Of a DNA stretch of 64,000 bases, positions 32,670 through 41,585 are shown piece by piece. The notes below the pieces were generated by a model. That model made no database searches. It was not told the origin of the DNA and was given only the letters and a program-made list of their open reading frames with translations. The translations under genes and the position numbers were made by a program. Origin of the DNA: a virus. Each line of letters begins with the position of its first letter. Within the stretch, counting starts at the first letter, position 1. The stretch lies in the IMG/VR virus record IMGVR_UViG_3300026320_000001, positions 1 to 64,000 of that record; one strand, 5' to 3'.

Positions 32670-33580
32670 CTGAACTAAGATTTCTTGTTGGAATTCCTGC
32701 AAGTGGAAAATCTACTTTTGCAAAAGAGATTTTAAAAGATAATAATTATGTTCTTGTTTCATCGGATTCATATCGTGAAAAAATTTATGGTTCGGAAGAA
32801 ATTCAAGGAAATAAAAATGAACTTTTTGAAATTATCAATAAAGATATTATTCAATATCTTATGGATGGTAAATCTGTAATTTTTGATGCGACAAATATAG
32901 ATTTAAAAAAGAGAATGGAATTAATAAAAAAAATAAATTCAAAAGTTTCAGATATTTATATAACAGCACAAGTTGTTGCAACCCAATATAAAATCTGCTT
33001 GGAAAACAACAGGAAACGGACACGTTTCGTCCCCGAATTCGTTATTAAGCGCATGTATGAAAATTTTACTTTTCCTCAAAATTTTGAAGGTATTCACAAT
33101 GTCTTTATTCGGTATGATTATGATAAATATGATTATCGTCAAGAATGGCTTGAAGAACTAATGGATGATTTCAACCAAGATAATCCCCATCATAGTTCTA
33201 CGCTTGGTCAGCACACACTTAAGGTTTTTGAAAATATTTTGACTGTTGCTCCCGATAATCATAGATTGCAATTGGCCGCTAAATTTCACGATATAGGAAA
33301 ATTATATACAAAGACTTATAAAGATTCAAAAGGAAATCAGAAAGATTTTGCCAGTTATTATAATCATGAGCAAGTTTCGACATATGAATCTATGTTTTAT
33401 CTTAAAGAAAAAAATATTCAAAATTTTGATATGTTCTATATTCTTGGATTGATTCAATTTCATATGAGGTTATATGGAATCAATTCTGATAAAAGCAGAG
33501 ATAAACTTATAAATCTCATTGGTAGACAAATGTATGAAGATTTAATTTTATTAAATGATGCAGATAAAAATGGAAAATAA
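32666..33580 (+). CDS. Polynucleotide kinase with C-terminal HD phosphohydrolase domain
   Basis: P-loop GIPASGKS (residues 9-16), then VIFDATN and RKRTRFVPEFVIKRM as in T4 polynucleotide kinase. Residues about 180-304 form an HD domain (AAKFHDIGK, HD at 208-209; YNHEQVSTYE; HMRLYG; NDADK). T4 uses a HAD phosphatase instead; bacterial HD-Pnk enzymes (for example from Runella) combine the same activities in opposite domain order. Predicted 5'-OH kinase plus 2',3'-phosphate phosphatase that prepares cut RNA for the Rnl1-like ligase. Translation coupled through ATGA. Confidence 0.9.
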   Translation: MTELRFLVGIPASGKSTFAKEILKDNNYVLVSSDSYREKIYGSEEIQGNKNELFEIINKDIIQYLMDGKSVIFDATNIDLKKRMELIKKINSKVSDIYITAQVVATQYKICLENNRKRTRFVPEFVIKRMYENFTFPQNFEGIHNVFIRYDYDKYDYRQEWLEELMDDFNQDNPHHSSTLGQHTLKVFENILTVAPDNHRLQLAAKFHDIGKLYTKTYKDSKGNQKDFASYYNHEQVSTYESMFYLKEKNIQNFDMFYILGLIQFHMRLYGINSDKSRDKLINLIGRQMYEDLILLNDADKNGK

Positions 33581-34700
33581 TATAGAAAAAATAATAAAAT
33601 TTTTAAATATAAAAAATTATATTTTCATTGATAATTACCATAAAAATAATCAAATAAGAGTTATTATCCAAGACAAACTTGGCTATAAATATGATGTTCA
33701 ATTTGGAAATTTAAGTGTTCAAAAGCCAAAAATTGTCCATAAATTCAATCCCTTTAGTTTAGAAAATATAGGAATATGGATAAAGATAAATAAAAAGAAT
33801 TTTTTATTATTGAAAAATAATATTTATCTAAATGCCAATGAAAAGTTAAGATTTAAATGTTTGGATAATAAATGTAAAGAAATTTTTTTCGCAAGTTGGC
33901 ATTCAATTTTTAGTGGTAGAGGATGCACATTTTGTTCTGGTTTTGAAGTTGGCAGACATAATAATTTAGAATATTTATTTCCTGAAATTGCAAAAGAATG
34001 GGATAAATCAAATTTTATAAAAGCATTTGAAATTACCTGTGGTTCAACAGAAAATATTTTATGGAAATGTAAAAAATGTGGTTATAAGTGGAATGCTTCT
34101 CCGAATCAAAGAACTTATTATAAAACGGGTTGTCCTTCTTGTTCTGGATTAATTGTTTCGGATAGTAATAGATTGTCTATTTTATTTCCAGAAATATCAA
34201 AGGAATGGCATCCAATAAAAAATGGGAATTTGACTCCAAATGATATTAGTTATGGAAGCAATAAGAAATTTTGGTGGCTATGCCCAAAAGGACATGAATA
34301 TTATTCTGCTGTTAATAATAGAATAAATGGAAGGAATTGTAAAAAATGCAAAATTAAAAAAGGTGAAAAAGAAATTATTAAAATTCTTGATATTTATAAT
34401 GTAAAATATAAATTTCAATGTAATGATTTTAAAGATTGCAGAGACAAAATTGTTTTATATTTTGATTTTTATTTACCTGACTATAATATTTGTATTGAAT
34501 ATCAGGGAATTCAACATTATGAACCAATTGATTTTGCTGGTCGCGGTAAGAAATGGGCAAAAGAAGAATTTAAGAAAAATAAAAGAAGAGATAAAATCAA
34601 GATAAAATATTGTCAGAAAAATAATATTAAATTGATTATTATACCTTATTGGAATTTTGATGAAATTGAAAATATTTTAAAAAGGAATTTGAAAATATGA
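33570..34700 (+). CDS. Homing endonuclease-like protein: zinc-ribbon repeats plus Vsr-like nuclease
   Basis: Three Cys-pair modules (about residues 95-260), two preceded by LEYLFPEIAKEWD and LSILFPEISKEWH, match the zf-DUF4379 repeats. The C-terminal part has FDFYLPDYNICIEYQGIQHY and a later KYCQKNNIKLIIIPY, the EDxHD/Vsr-like endonuclease core. It shares the nuclease type but not the N-terminal modules with the 6872 gene. Starts inside the end of the kinase gene. Probably a mobile gene lodged in the RNA-repair operon. Confidence 0.82.
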   Translation: MENNIEKIIKFLNIKNYIFIDNYHKNNQIRVIIQDKLGYKYDVQFGNLSVQKPKIVHKFNPFSLENIGIWIKINKKNFLLLKNNIYLNANEKLRFKCLDNKCKEIFFASWHSIFSGRGCTFCSGFEVGRHNNLEYLFPEIAKEWDKSNFIKAFEITCGSTENILWKCKKCGYKWNASPNQRTYYKTGCPSCSGLIVSDSNRLSILFPEISKEWHPIKNGNLTPNDISYGSNKKFWWLCPKGHEYYSAVNNRINGRNCKKCKIKKGEKEIIKILDIYNVKYKFQCNDFKDCRDKIVLYFDFYLPDYNICIEYQGIQHYEPIDFAGRGKKWAKEEFKKNKRRDKIKIKYCQKNNIKLIIIPYWNFDEIENILKRNLKI

Positions 34701-34861
34701 ATGTTTATCATGTCAAAATAAATATAATCATATTAATAATGTGTACAATTCTAGTCTTTTTTGTTGACAATCTATATCATAAACATTATTTAGATTGTGC
34801 ATATAACTTAATGGGTGTTTTGGGATTACTTATAATGTATAATCTAACAAAAGGAAAATAA
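34697..34861 (+). CDS. Small membrane protein, 54 aa
   Basis: ATGA overlap with the endonuclease. Two hydrophobic segments (residues 6-24 and 36-48). Role unknown. Confidence 0.5.
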   Translation: MNVYHVKINIIILIMCTILVFFVDNLYHKHYLDCAYNLMGVLGLLIMYNLTKGK

Positions 34862-34873
34862 ATGGAGGTAGCA

Positions 34874-35086
34874 ATGAATAGAGAAACTGTTAAATTTCAC
34901 TTGGAAAATATTAGAAATAATAAAAGTAAAGATGGTCACATTCAAGATTTAAAATTAGAGATTAGTTCATTGCGAATTATGGCCTTTAAATATAAAGGAA
35001 GTGGTTTGGCTAAGGTTGCAGAAAAAAGAGCAAACGATATTGAAAAGGAATTAACATTAGCTATTTTGGACGCAAAAAGAAAATGA
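34874..35086 (+). CDS. Hypothetical helical protein, 70 aa
   Basis: ATG 34874 follows ATGGAGGTAGCA; GGAGGT lies at good distance, so ATG 34862 is rejected. Charged amphipathic helices. ATGA overlap with the next gene. Confidence 0.6.
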   Translation: MNRETVKFHLENIRNNKSKDGHIQDLKLEISSLRIMAFKYKGSGLAKVAEKRANDIEKELTLAILDAKRK

Positions 35087-35604
35087 ATTATAATCCAAAA
35101 AATCAAGGTGGTCTTGATAGTTTATGTTCAGTATATAGTATTATCAATGCTTATGGAATAACGATGAATGCCACCGATAATGAACAACAAAAATTATTTA
35201 ATGATATTATTGCATATCTTTCTAAAAAAAGAATTTTGAAAGACGTAATTATTGGTGGTGTTTATCATAAGCATATGGTAATGATGTTGGAAGATGTTGT
35301 TGGAGATAGAATACCAGTAAAAAATCTAATATGGAAAAGTTTTCCAACACCAACAAAAAGAATTTTCTGGAATTCAATTGTAGAACATTTATCAAATGAA
35401 AATAATGCTGTAATTTTAAGTATGGGTGGTAGGCGTGACCATCTATCATCAGCATATCAAGCAACAGATAAATCAATAAAATTATTGGATTCTAATGGAA
35501 TGAAATCAATTAGATATAAAGATTCAACTACTGATACAAGTGTTCACACAATAAAAAAATTCATGCTTTATCCAAGTCAATGTTGGTTTTTATCTAAGGA
35601 ATAA
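35083..35604 (+). CDS. Papain-fold (C39-like) cysteine peptidase-like protein
   Basis: GGLDSLCSVYSIINAYG (Cys about residue 15) resembles the nucleophile helix of C39-like peptidases and related transferases. GGRRDHLSSAYQATD-x-KLLDSNG supplies the His and Asp with the usual spacing. 173 aa. Could be a peptidase or transglutaminase-like enzyme. A second papain-fold candidate is at 38746. Family call by motif only. Confidence 0.6.
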   Translation: MNYNPKNQGGLDSLCSVYSIINAYGITMNATDNEQQKLFNDIIAYLSKKRILKDVIIGGVYHKHMVMMLEDVVGDRIPVKNLIWKSFPTPTKRIFWNSIVEHLSNENNAVILSMGGRRDHLSSAYQATDKSIKLLDSNGMKSIRYKDSTTDTSVHTIKKFMLYPSQCWFLSKE

Positions 35605-35605
35605 A

Positions 35606-36496
35606 ATGAAAAATTTAAAAATAATTTTTGAAACTAAAGCAGGTTCACATCTTTATGGAACAAACACTATATCTAGCGATATGGATTATCGTGGTGTTGG
35701 CGTTGTTCCAATTAAAGATATGCTTGACCCCTTCCAAGAATTCAATCAATTTGAAGATAATGAATCTGATGATAGAATTATTTATGGATTGAAAAAATTT
35801 ATGAAATTGGCAAGCGATATGAACCCCAATGTTTGTGAATTGTTATATGCAAACGAAAATTCTATTATTAAATTAACAAAACAAGGTAAAATTCTTTTAG
35901 ATAATAGAAACTTATTTCTATCACAACTTGCACGAAAAACATTTTTTGGATATGCAGTTGCACAATTGAAAAGAATTGAATTACATAAGAATTATCTTTT
36001 AAATCCTCCAAAAAATAAACCTAATCGTGAAGATTATGGTTTGCCAGCTATGCCAAATTTTGGATTGGAAAAAATTGTCAACATGATTCATTCTCCACAA
36101 GAAACTATTGCACCTGAATGGCGTGAATATGCATTAAAAGAAAAATCATATCGTGATGCTTCAGACAATTATCAAAAATATGAACAGTGGAAAAATAATA
36201 GAAATCCAAAACGTGCATTACTAGAAGAAAAATGGGGGTATGATTTAAAGCATTCTAATCATTTATATAGACTTTTGACTGAAGGAAGAGAATTATTAGA
36301 AACAGGAAATATTGTATTTCCTTTAAGAAATGTTGATAAATTAAAATTTATTTTAAATGGTGGTATGACTTACAATGATTTGATGGAAGAAGTAAATGAA
36401 TTAAATAAACTTTTTGAAAATTGTAAATCTAATTTACCAAATAAACCAAATATCAATAAATTAAAAGAATTATATTATAAAATTCTAGGAATATAA
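35606..36496 (+). CDS. RlaP-like nucleotidyltransferase (DNA polymerase beta superfamily)
   Basis: KAGSHLYGTNTISSDMDYRG (residues 8-28) contains the GS and DxD catalytic signature of the COG3541 RlaP group. The rest (FFGYAVAQLKRIE...KHSNHLYRLLTEG...) matches the helical part of that family, which occurs in phages and near RNA repair genes. Target unproven; RNA-end modification was proposed for this group. 296 aa, normal length. Two bases after the previous gene. Confidence 0.85.
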   Translation: MKNLKIIFETKAGSHLYGTNTISSDMDYRGVGVVPIKDMLDPFQEFNQFEDNESDDRIIYGLKKFMKLASDMNPNVCELLYANENSIIKLTKQGKILLDNRNLFLSQLARKTFFGYAVAQLKRIELHKNYLLNPPKNKPNREDYGLPAMPNFGLEKIVNMIHSPQETIAPEWREYALKEKSYRDASDNYQKYEQWKNNRNPKRALLEEKWGYDLKHSNHLYRLLTEGRELLETGNIVFPLRNVDKLKFILNGGMTYNDLMEEVNELNKLFENCKSNLPNKPNINKLKELYYKILGI

Positions 36497-36497
36497 A

Positions 36498-36737
36498 ATG
36501 GAAAGAGAAAAAACAAAATTTGTTATACAGGTTAATGGTTATGGCACATTTGAATTTATTGGCAATCTTGAACAAGCAAAATCTTTGCGTGAAAATAAAG
36601 CAAGATGGGAAAAGGCAGTTGCTCATTTGTGGGATGCTCTTCAAGAATGCCAAAAATGTAATCACTTAAACTGGTGGCAATCATCAAAATGTGATTTTTG
36701 TGATGCAGAAATGGGCGACCCAATTTTAATTTGGTAA
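36498..36737 (+). CDS. Small protein with RanBP2-type zinc finger
   Basis: CQKCNHLNWWQSSKCDFC fits the C-x2-C-x3-N-x6-C-x2-C RanBP2 zinc-finger pattern (about residues 53-70). In other proteins this finger binds single-stranded RNA or ubiquitin. 79 aa; the N-terminal half is a small beta domain. Adjacent to the RlaP-like gene, which favours an RNA role by inference. Confidence 0.65.
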   Translation: MEREKTKFVIQVNGYGTFEFIGNLEQAKSLRENKARWEKAVAHLWDALQECQKCNHLNWWQSSKCDFCDAEMGDPILIW

Positions 36738-36740
36738 TTC

Positions 36741-36757
36741 ATAAAACATAATTTTAT
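36741..36757 (+). repeat. Intercistronic mini-hairpin
   Basis: ATAAAAC, short loop, ATTTTAT, then TTAGGA and the ATG at 36771. Confidence 0.5.
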
Positions 36758-36770
36758 TTAGGAATATAAA

Positions 36771-37241
36771 ATGGAAAAATCTACAAAAACTATTGATGTT
36801 TATAAAACAAAAACCGTGAAAAAGAAAACGGGAGAAAAACAAGTTGAAATTTTTACAGCCAGAGATGGTCGTGAATTTACAACAGAATCAGGTTGTCTAA
36901 AACATGAAACAGAATTAAATAGAATTGATAAATTTAATTCTATTAAAAAGATACAGGACGGTAGCACTTATAGATTTCCTGAAACATGGTATTTTATATC
37001 AGATGAAGAAGAACTTGAAATGATTAAAAATATGGTTGGTTTTTATGATAATTATAATTATGTTCATATTAATGATGAAGATAAAAATAAAGATAGTGAT
37101 ATATTAAAAATTGGTGATTGGATTGGTTCATATAATTTTGATGGTGGAGATTATAGAGGAGATGTATATATTTATACTTTAGAATATCTTTCAAAAAAAT
37201 TTATGAAAATATTAAAAGAAGCAAAATTGATGAAAGTATAA
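36771..37241 (+). CDS. Hypothetical protein, 156 aa
   Basis: TTAGGAATATAAA upstream. Basic N-terminus, then FTARDGREFTTESGCLKHE, which recalls a C2H2-like turn (one Cys, one His). No family recognised. Confidence 0.6.
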   Translation: MEKSTKTIDVYKTKTVKKKTGEKQVEIFTARDGREFTTESGCLKHETELNRIDKFNSIKKIQDGSTYRFPETWYFISDEEELEMIKNMVGFYDNYNYVHINDEDKNKDSDILKIGDWIGSYNFDGGDYRGDVYIYTLEYLSKKFMKILKEAKLMKV

Positions 37242-37262
37242 TTTTATCAACTAGGAGAAAAA

Positions 37263-37469
37263 ATGAAGGAAATATTTATAATAGATAGTTCAAATAATAC
37301 TGAAGTTGTTGGTATCAATGTCAATGATATTAAAGAAGTTTCATTAATGATTGATATGTTTATTGGTCATGGTTTTGAATATAATAATTTATCTTATGAA
37401 TATAGCCATACTATTATGAAAAATTATGGTTGTGATATTTATGTTACAAAAAAAAGAAAAAGAGAATAG
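37263..37469 (+). CDS. Hypothetical protein, 68 aa
   Basis: CTAGGAGAAAAA upstream. Acidic N-terminus, basic tail KKRKRE. No family recognised. Confidence 0.55.
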   Translation: MKEIFIIDSSNNTEVVGINVNDIKEVSLMIDMFIGHGFEYNNLSYEYSHTIMKNYGCDIYVTKKRKRE

Positions 37470-37470
37470 A

Positions 37471-37950
37471 ATGAATTTAGAATTACGAATGTATTTTTTC
37501 GTCCCTTACAATATTTCAGAAATTCAAAAAGGAATACAGGCTGGTCATGCGGCTTTAGAATATGCTTATAAATATGGTCAAACAGAATTATATCAGGATT
37601 TCATTAAAAATCATAAAACTTTTATTATCTTGAATGGTGGAACAACAAGAGATATAATTAATGATGAAGATGATGGTGGAACACTTCAATCCATTCAAAG
37701 ATTGCTTGGCATCAATAAAATTGAACATTCATCTTTTAAAGAACCTGATTTAAATTATGCTACTACAGCACTTTGTTTTATCGCAGATGAAAGAGTTTTT
37801 AATAAAGAAAAATATCCTGATTGGATTCCCGGAGAAAAATGGATTAATATAGATATGCATATTTGGAATTATGATGAATGGATTAATTTTATTGGTGGAG
37901 AAAAAAATCTTTTTCTTAGAGAATTGTTGAAAGATAAAAGGTTGGCCTAA
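37471..37950 (+). CDS. PTH2-like phage protein
   Basis: YFFVPYNISEIQKGIQAGHA near the start, followed by FIILNGG, is reminiscent of the peptidyl-tRNA hydrolase 2 fold, which has the G-x-x-A-x-Q-x-x-HA helix (here QAGHA). The ATG 37471 follows AAGAGAATAGA. 159 aa. Function uncertain: no peptidyl-tRNA activity is claimed. Overlaps the next gene by 1 nt. Confidence 0.5.
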   Translation: MNLELRMYFFVPYNISEIQKGIQAGHAALEYAYKYGQTELYQDFIKNHKTFIILNGGTTRDIINDEDDGGTLQSIQRLLGINKIEHSSFKEPDLNYATTALCFIADERVFNKEKYPDWIPGEKWINIDMHIWNYDEWINFIGGEKNLFLRELLKDKRLA

Positions 37951-38243
37951 TGAAAATATTTGATGGATTATTTTTAACAAATATGATTGGTTTTCAAGGT
38001 GAAAATATTTTTGAAATAAAAACAAAAGATAAACATTATCTTATTGTTTATACAAATAATTGGGACAAACTTATAAAAGATGGTCATATTGAATTCGATG
38101 ATTATCCCACATCTTTACTTGGTTTTCCGGTAAATACTTTCCAATTATACACTGGAATTCCAGTTATTGAAAATGATGAATTGTTATTGGAAATATTAAA
38201 AGAAATATTCCCAATTAAACCAGTGGAATTCAGATATGCTTAG
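37950..38243 (+). CDS. Hypothetical protein, 97 aa
   Basis: Starts on the last base of the previous stop. Beta-rich. No family recognised. 8-nt overlap with the next gene. Confidence 0.55.
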   Translation: MKIFDGLFLTNMIGFQGENIFEIKTKDKHYLIVYTNNWDKLIKDGHIEFDDYPTSLLGFPVNTFQLYTGIPVIENDELLLEILKEIFPIKPVEFRYA

Positions 38244-38478
38244 AATAAAAATTGAATTAATTCCTTTTGGTATTTTGCCTGTAAAAAATAGTTGGAATGC
38301 TGAAATATGGAATGATGCAACAGGTGATAGGTCTATTGGAAATTATCAATTTAAAATATTTAGAAAAAATTCAAATTCAACCATTTGGAAAGGCGGAGAA
38401 ATAAAGAATTTTCAAAGACTCCGATGGAATGTCTGGTATTTATTATATCTCTGTTTAAAAAATGTTTACGATGATTAG
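38236..38478 (+). CDS. Hypothetical protein, 80 aa
   Basis: Begins inside the preceding gene. Pattern ELIPFGILPVKNSW...EIWNDATGDRS...NYQFKIF resembles small phage proteins of unknown function. No membrane segment. Confidence 0.55.
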   Translation: MLRIKIELIPFGILPVKNSWNAEIWNDATGDRSIGNYQFKIFRKNSNSTIWKGGEIKNFQRLRWNVWYLLYLCLKNVYDD

Positions 38479-38489
38479 GAGTAATTTAA

Positions 38490-38726
38490 ATGAAAATTAA
38501 ATTCAATATAGAATGTGAAATGGAAACAAGATGGATTCCATATTTTTTAGCAATGCTTGCTCATATGGAATTTTTAGGAAAAATTGGTTCAAGTAAACTT
38601 GTTACATTATATTCAGATGGTGATGGTGATTTTAGACCATCATTTATTTGGGATACTAATTTGCCAGAACCAACTCTCAATTACGAAGTTGATGAACATG
38701 GTAATACAATTTTTGATGCAGGTTAA
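38490..38726 (+). CDS. Hypothetical protein, 78 aa
   Basis: TAGGAGTAATTTAA upstream. CEMETRWIPYFLAMLAHMEFLGKIG then LYSDGDGDFRPSF; resembles a small phage/bacterial family of unknown role. Confidence 0.6.
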   Translation: MKIKFNIECEMETRWIPYFLAMLAHMEFLGKIGSSKLVTLYSDGDGDFRPSFIWDTNLPEPTLNYEVDEHGNTIFDAG

Positions 38727-38745
38727 AAATTTATAAAGGATAATC

Positions 38746-39150
38746 ATGTGGCAAATAAAACAAAAAATATTTGAAAAAGGTCGTGGCGATTGTGTTAAAT
38801 GTTGTATCTGTTCTTTATTTGAACTAGATTATGATATTGTTCCAAATTTTATAGAAGAAGAAAATAATGATTGGTTATTGGGATTATATAAATTTCTCGA
38901 ACCTTATAACCTAGAACCAATTTATATAAAATATCCACATCCTCTTTATCAAGGAATTGATTATATTGCAACAGGTAAAAGTCCTCGTTCTAATAATAAT
39001 TATAAAACAAATCATGCAGTTATTTATCATGCAAGAAATATGATTTTTGACCCACATCCTGATAATTTAGGAATTGGAATTTTTGAAAATATTATATTGT
39101 TTCATCCAATTTCATTAAATAAATCTTTGAGGAATATAAATGAAAAATAA
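38746..39150 (+). CDS. Papain-fold-like protein (Cys-His-Asp)
   Basis: GRGDCVKCCICSLFELDYDIVPNF gives a Cys nucleophile (about residue 14-18), NHAVIYH the His and FDPHPD the Asp/Asn. The order matches small papain-fold proteins in phages, proposed peptidase or transglutaminase-like. 134 aa. AAAGGATAATC upstream. Activity not established. Confidence 0.6.
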   Translation: MWQIKQKIFEKGRGDCVKCCICSLFELDYDIVPNFIEEENNDWLLGLYKFLEPYNLEPIYIKYPHPLYQGIDYIATGKSPRSNNNYKTNHAVIYHARNMIFDPHPDNLGIGIFENIILFHPISLNKSLRNINEK

Positions 39151-39451
39151 AAAGAAAGAAATATATTTAATAGTAATATTATCACCATTTGGACTTAGAC
39201 AGGTCACATTTAAATTGGTGGATGAAAAGCCAGAACCATTTCATTATACAAAAGGAGAGGGCAGTTGTATGATTTTTAAATTAGTTGATGGAGATTTTTC
39301 AACAAATTTTAATAAAGCCATCGAAAATGGAACAATTATGAATGAGTTTGGTAATTTTTCAATTGATACCGATTTGTCAAATATTCCTGAAAAGAAAAAG
39401 AAATTTGATAAAGAAGTTGAAAAAATGAAAAAAGAAAATAAATGGAGTTAA
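39140..39451 (+). CDS. Hypothetical protein, 103 aa
   Basis: Overlaps the previous gene by 11 nt, RBS TTGAGGAATATAA. Charged C-terminal helix. No family recognised. Confidence 0.55.
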   Translation: MKNKKKEIYLIVILSPFGLRQVTFKLVDEKPEPFHYTKGEGSCMIFKLVDGDFSTNFNKAIENGTIMNEFGNFSIDTDLSNIPEKKKKFDKEVEKMKKENKWS

Positions 39452-39453
39452 TA

Positions 39454-39648
39454 ATGCAAATATCATTAAGAAATTTATATTTTATTATCAAAGAACAATA
39501 TATTCATGATGGATTAACGGGATTTCCAGATATGGCATTTACATCCATAACCGAAGCGATGAGAGCATGTCCTAGAGATTGTAAAGTTATGAATTATGAA
39601 CAAATTTTATTAGAAATATCTCGAAATATAAAGGAAATTGAAAAATGA
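39454..39648 (+). CDS. Hypothetical protein, 64 aa
   Basis: ATG 39454 follows ATGGAGTTAATA. No family recognised. ATGA overlap with the next gene. Confidence 0.55.
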   Translation: MQISLRNLYFIIKEQYIHDGLTGFPDMAFTSITEAMRACPRDCKVMNYEQILLEISRNIKEIEK

Positions 39649-39869
39649 ATAAATATTTTAATAGAATTAAATGTTTAACTTTTCACAGAAAGTATCATCT
39701 TAGTAGTTTTCCAATGGAGTTCTCTCTTTTACAAGAAAAAGATTGTTTAAAATGTGGCTTACATTGGGATGACCAAATGGGAAAATTGACCTATTATGAA
39801 ACAGATGACTATGATGGTATTCCTGTTCAGTATTCAATAATATTGAAACAAATTAGAGGAAAAATATAA
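39645..39869 (+). CDS. Small Cys-containing protein, 74 aa
   Basis: CLTFHRKYH ... CLKCGLHWDD suggests a zinc-binding turn. No family recognised. The next gene starts directly at its end. Confidence 0.55.
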   Translation: MNKYFNRIKCLTFHRKYHLSSFPMEFSLLQEKDCLKCGLHWDDQMGKLTYYETDDYDGIPVQYSIILKQIRGKI

Positions 39870-40049
39870 ATGAATAAAATAGAAGAAGAATTTTTATCAA
39901 GCTTGAAAGCATTATGTGTTAGATATAATGTTGAAGTTAAGTATATTGATTATGATAAAGTTTATTATTTTCATGGAATTAATCTTCAAGATTCAGAAGA
40001 TGATTTCTTTGTGAGTATAGATGATATTATAGAATTTATGGATAAATAA
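39870..40049 (+). CDS. Hypothetical protein, 59 aa
   Basis: Starts immediately after the previous stop; GAGGAAAAATATAA upstream. Acidic. No family recognised. Confidence 0.55.
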   Translation: MNKIEEEFLSSLKALCVRYNVEVKYIDYDKVYYFHGINLQDSEDDFFVSIDDIIEFMDK

Positions 40050-40054
40050 ACCAT

Positions 40055-40297
40055 ATGAAACAAAAAAAAACTTGTAAACATAATGGCAAAATATTAATTA
40101 CAAAATATTTTAAAACATCAACTCAAATTTCCATTGAAAATAATGAACACGAAGAATTTTATGATGAAGATTATCATGAAGGAAAATATTATAAGGTTGA
40201 AGGATATTGTTGTCAATGTAAAAAAAATTGGTCTGCAAAAAGTATTTCAAAACTTCCAAAATTTTTTGAAAATAGATTGGAAGAATCATCTTACTAG
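40055..40297 (+). CDS. Small Cys/His protein, 80 aa
   Basis: CKHNGKI near the start and CCQCKKNW later: possible zinc site. No family recognised. Ends in TAG. Confidence 0.55.
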   Translation: MKQKKTCKHNGKILITKYFKTSTQISIENNEHEEFYDEDYHEGKYYKVEGYCCQCKKNWSAKSISKLPKFFENRLEESSY

Positions 40298-40308
40298 AGG
40301 TTTATAAT

Positions 40309-40758
40309 ATGGACATTGGAAGTGGTAAAGGATTTCCAGCATCAAATTTATCTAATTTTTCACCACACCCTTTTGAAATTGATGGTGTTATGTGTAATAG
40401 CATGGAGGGATTTCTTCAATCTTTAAAATTTAAAGATGTTGCCATGCAAGAATATGTTTGCACATTAGTTGGATTAAAGGCAAAATTTAAAGGCAAAGAT
40501 AAAAAATGGTGGAAGACTCAAACTCTCTGGTGGAGAGGTGTTGAAATTGATAGGCATTCAAATGAATATCAATTACTTTTAGATAGAGCATATAATGAAT
40601 TGTCCAAAAATGAATCTTTCAAAAGAGCATTGTTGGCAACAGGAAATTCATCTTTGAAACATTCCATTGGAAAAAATGATGCTCATAAAACCATTTTGAC
40701 TGTGAATGAATTTTGCGGTAGATTATTAAAAATCAGAGAAGGATTGAAAAATGAATGA
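40309..40758 (+). CDS. NADAR-family protein (ADP-ribose processing)
   Basis: GFPASNLSNFSPHPFEIDGV and CNSMEGFLQSLKFKD near the N-terminus, then KFKGKDKKWW and a final LTVNEFCGRLLKIRE, are the NADAR (YbiA-like) family pattern. Known members hydrolyse ADP-ribosyl-guanine or riboflavin-pathway intermediates, and some antagonise DarT toxins. 149 aa is full length. With the macro domain (19831) and PARP (62361) it suggests ADP-ribosylation turnover. AGAGGTTTATAAT upstream. Confidence 0.9.
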   Translation: MDIGSGKGFPASNLSNFSPHPFEIDGVMCNSMEGFLQSLKFKDVAMQEYVCTLVGLKAKFKGKDKKWWKTQTLWWRGVEIDRHSNEYQLLLDRAYNELSKNESFKRALLATGNSSLKHSIGKNDAHKTILTVNEFCGRLLKIREGLKNE

Positions 40759-41116
40759 AAATATAGTTAAAATTTTTTGTGATTTATCGGATTATAAACT
40801 TCCAAGAAATGAAAAAAATCTTGATAAGATTAATTTTGAACTTAAAATTGGACAAAAAATTTATTGGTATTATAAAGAAGATTTAGAATTTTTTGAAAAT
40901 GAAGGTGAAGATATAAAAGAAAATCTTGATTATATTTTTAGTGGAATAATTATTCCTATTCCCGGAACGGATAGTAATGCAGAACTTTATATCGAAAACT
41001 GTATTTTAGTTATTACCGATTATCCTACAGAAAAACAATCTCCAGAGATTGATTGGGTATCATTAAACAGATTATTGGACAACGATAGTTTGATTGAAGT
41101 ATTTACTAATGAATAA
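40751..41116 (+). CDS. Hypothetical protein, 121 aa
   Basis: 8-nt overlap with the NADAR gene. Acidic; pattern KIGQKIYWYYKEDLEF...VFSG-type beta domain. No family recognised. Confidence 0.55.
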   Translation: MNENIVKIFCDLSDYKLPRNEKNLDKINFELKIGQKIYWYYKEDLEFFENEGEDIKENLDYIFSGIIIPIPGTDSNAELYIENCILVITDYPTEKQSPEIDWVSLNRLLDNDSLIEVFTNE

Positions 41117-41128
41117 AAGGATGCTTTT

Positions 41129-41296
41129 ATGAATAAATATAAAAATTTTATAAAAACAATGCCTAATAATACTAAATTATTAGATGTTGTAAAATATTTA
41201 GATGAAGTTGGATTGAAAGGATGGATTCTTTCTGTTGTTATAGTTGGTGATACTGAATCTATTTATTTTTTTCATAGAAAGATTGAAAATGAATAA
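41129..41296 (+). CDS. Hypothetical protein, 55 aa
   Basis: ATG 41129 follows AAAAGGATGCTTTT. Overlaps the next gene by 8 nt. No family recognised. Confidence 0.5.
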   Translation: MNKYKNFIKTMPNNTKLLDVVKYLDEVGLKGWILSVVIVGDTESIYFFHRKIENE

Positions 41297-41585
41297 ATAT
41301 AAATGTTCTTGTGGTTGTATTTGGTATGCTAATGAATTCAATTCGGAATGTGAAGATAGTACAGATGATTATACAGGTGCAAGAAATCATATTGTAAAAA
41401 AAACTAAAGCTTTGTTCTCAGAAGATTATATAATATTTTGGGAATCTAATTTAGAAAATGCAAATCGTTATTCTATGTCAAATATGCCAAAAGAAATTTT
41501 AAAAATATTAAATAAAAATATAGAAGACCATAACATTATTAAAAACATTATGAAAGATTGTTATCACAAAGGAATTGGTGTATGA
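41289..41585 (+). CDS. Hypothetical protein, 98 aa
   Basis: Starts KYKCSCGCIWYANEF, a Cys-x-Cys-x-Cys motif. No family recognised. ATGA coupling to the next gene. Confidence 0.55.
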   Translation: MNKYKCSCGCIWYANEFNSECEDSTDDYTGARNHIVKKTKALFSEDYIIFWESNLENANRYSMSNMPKEILKILNKNIEDHNIIKNIMKDCYHKGIGV

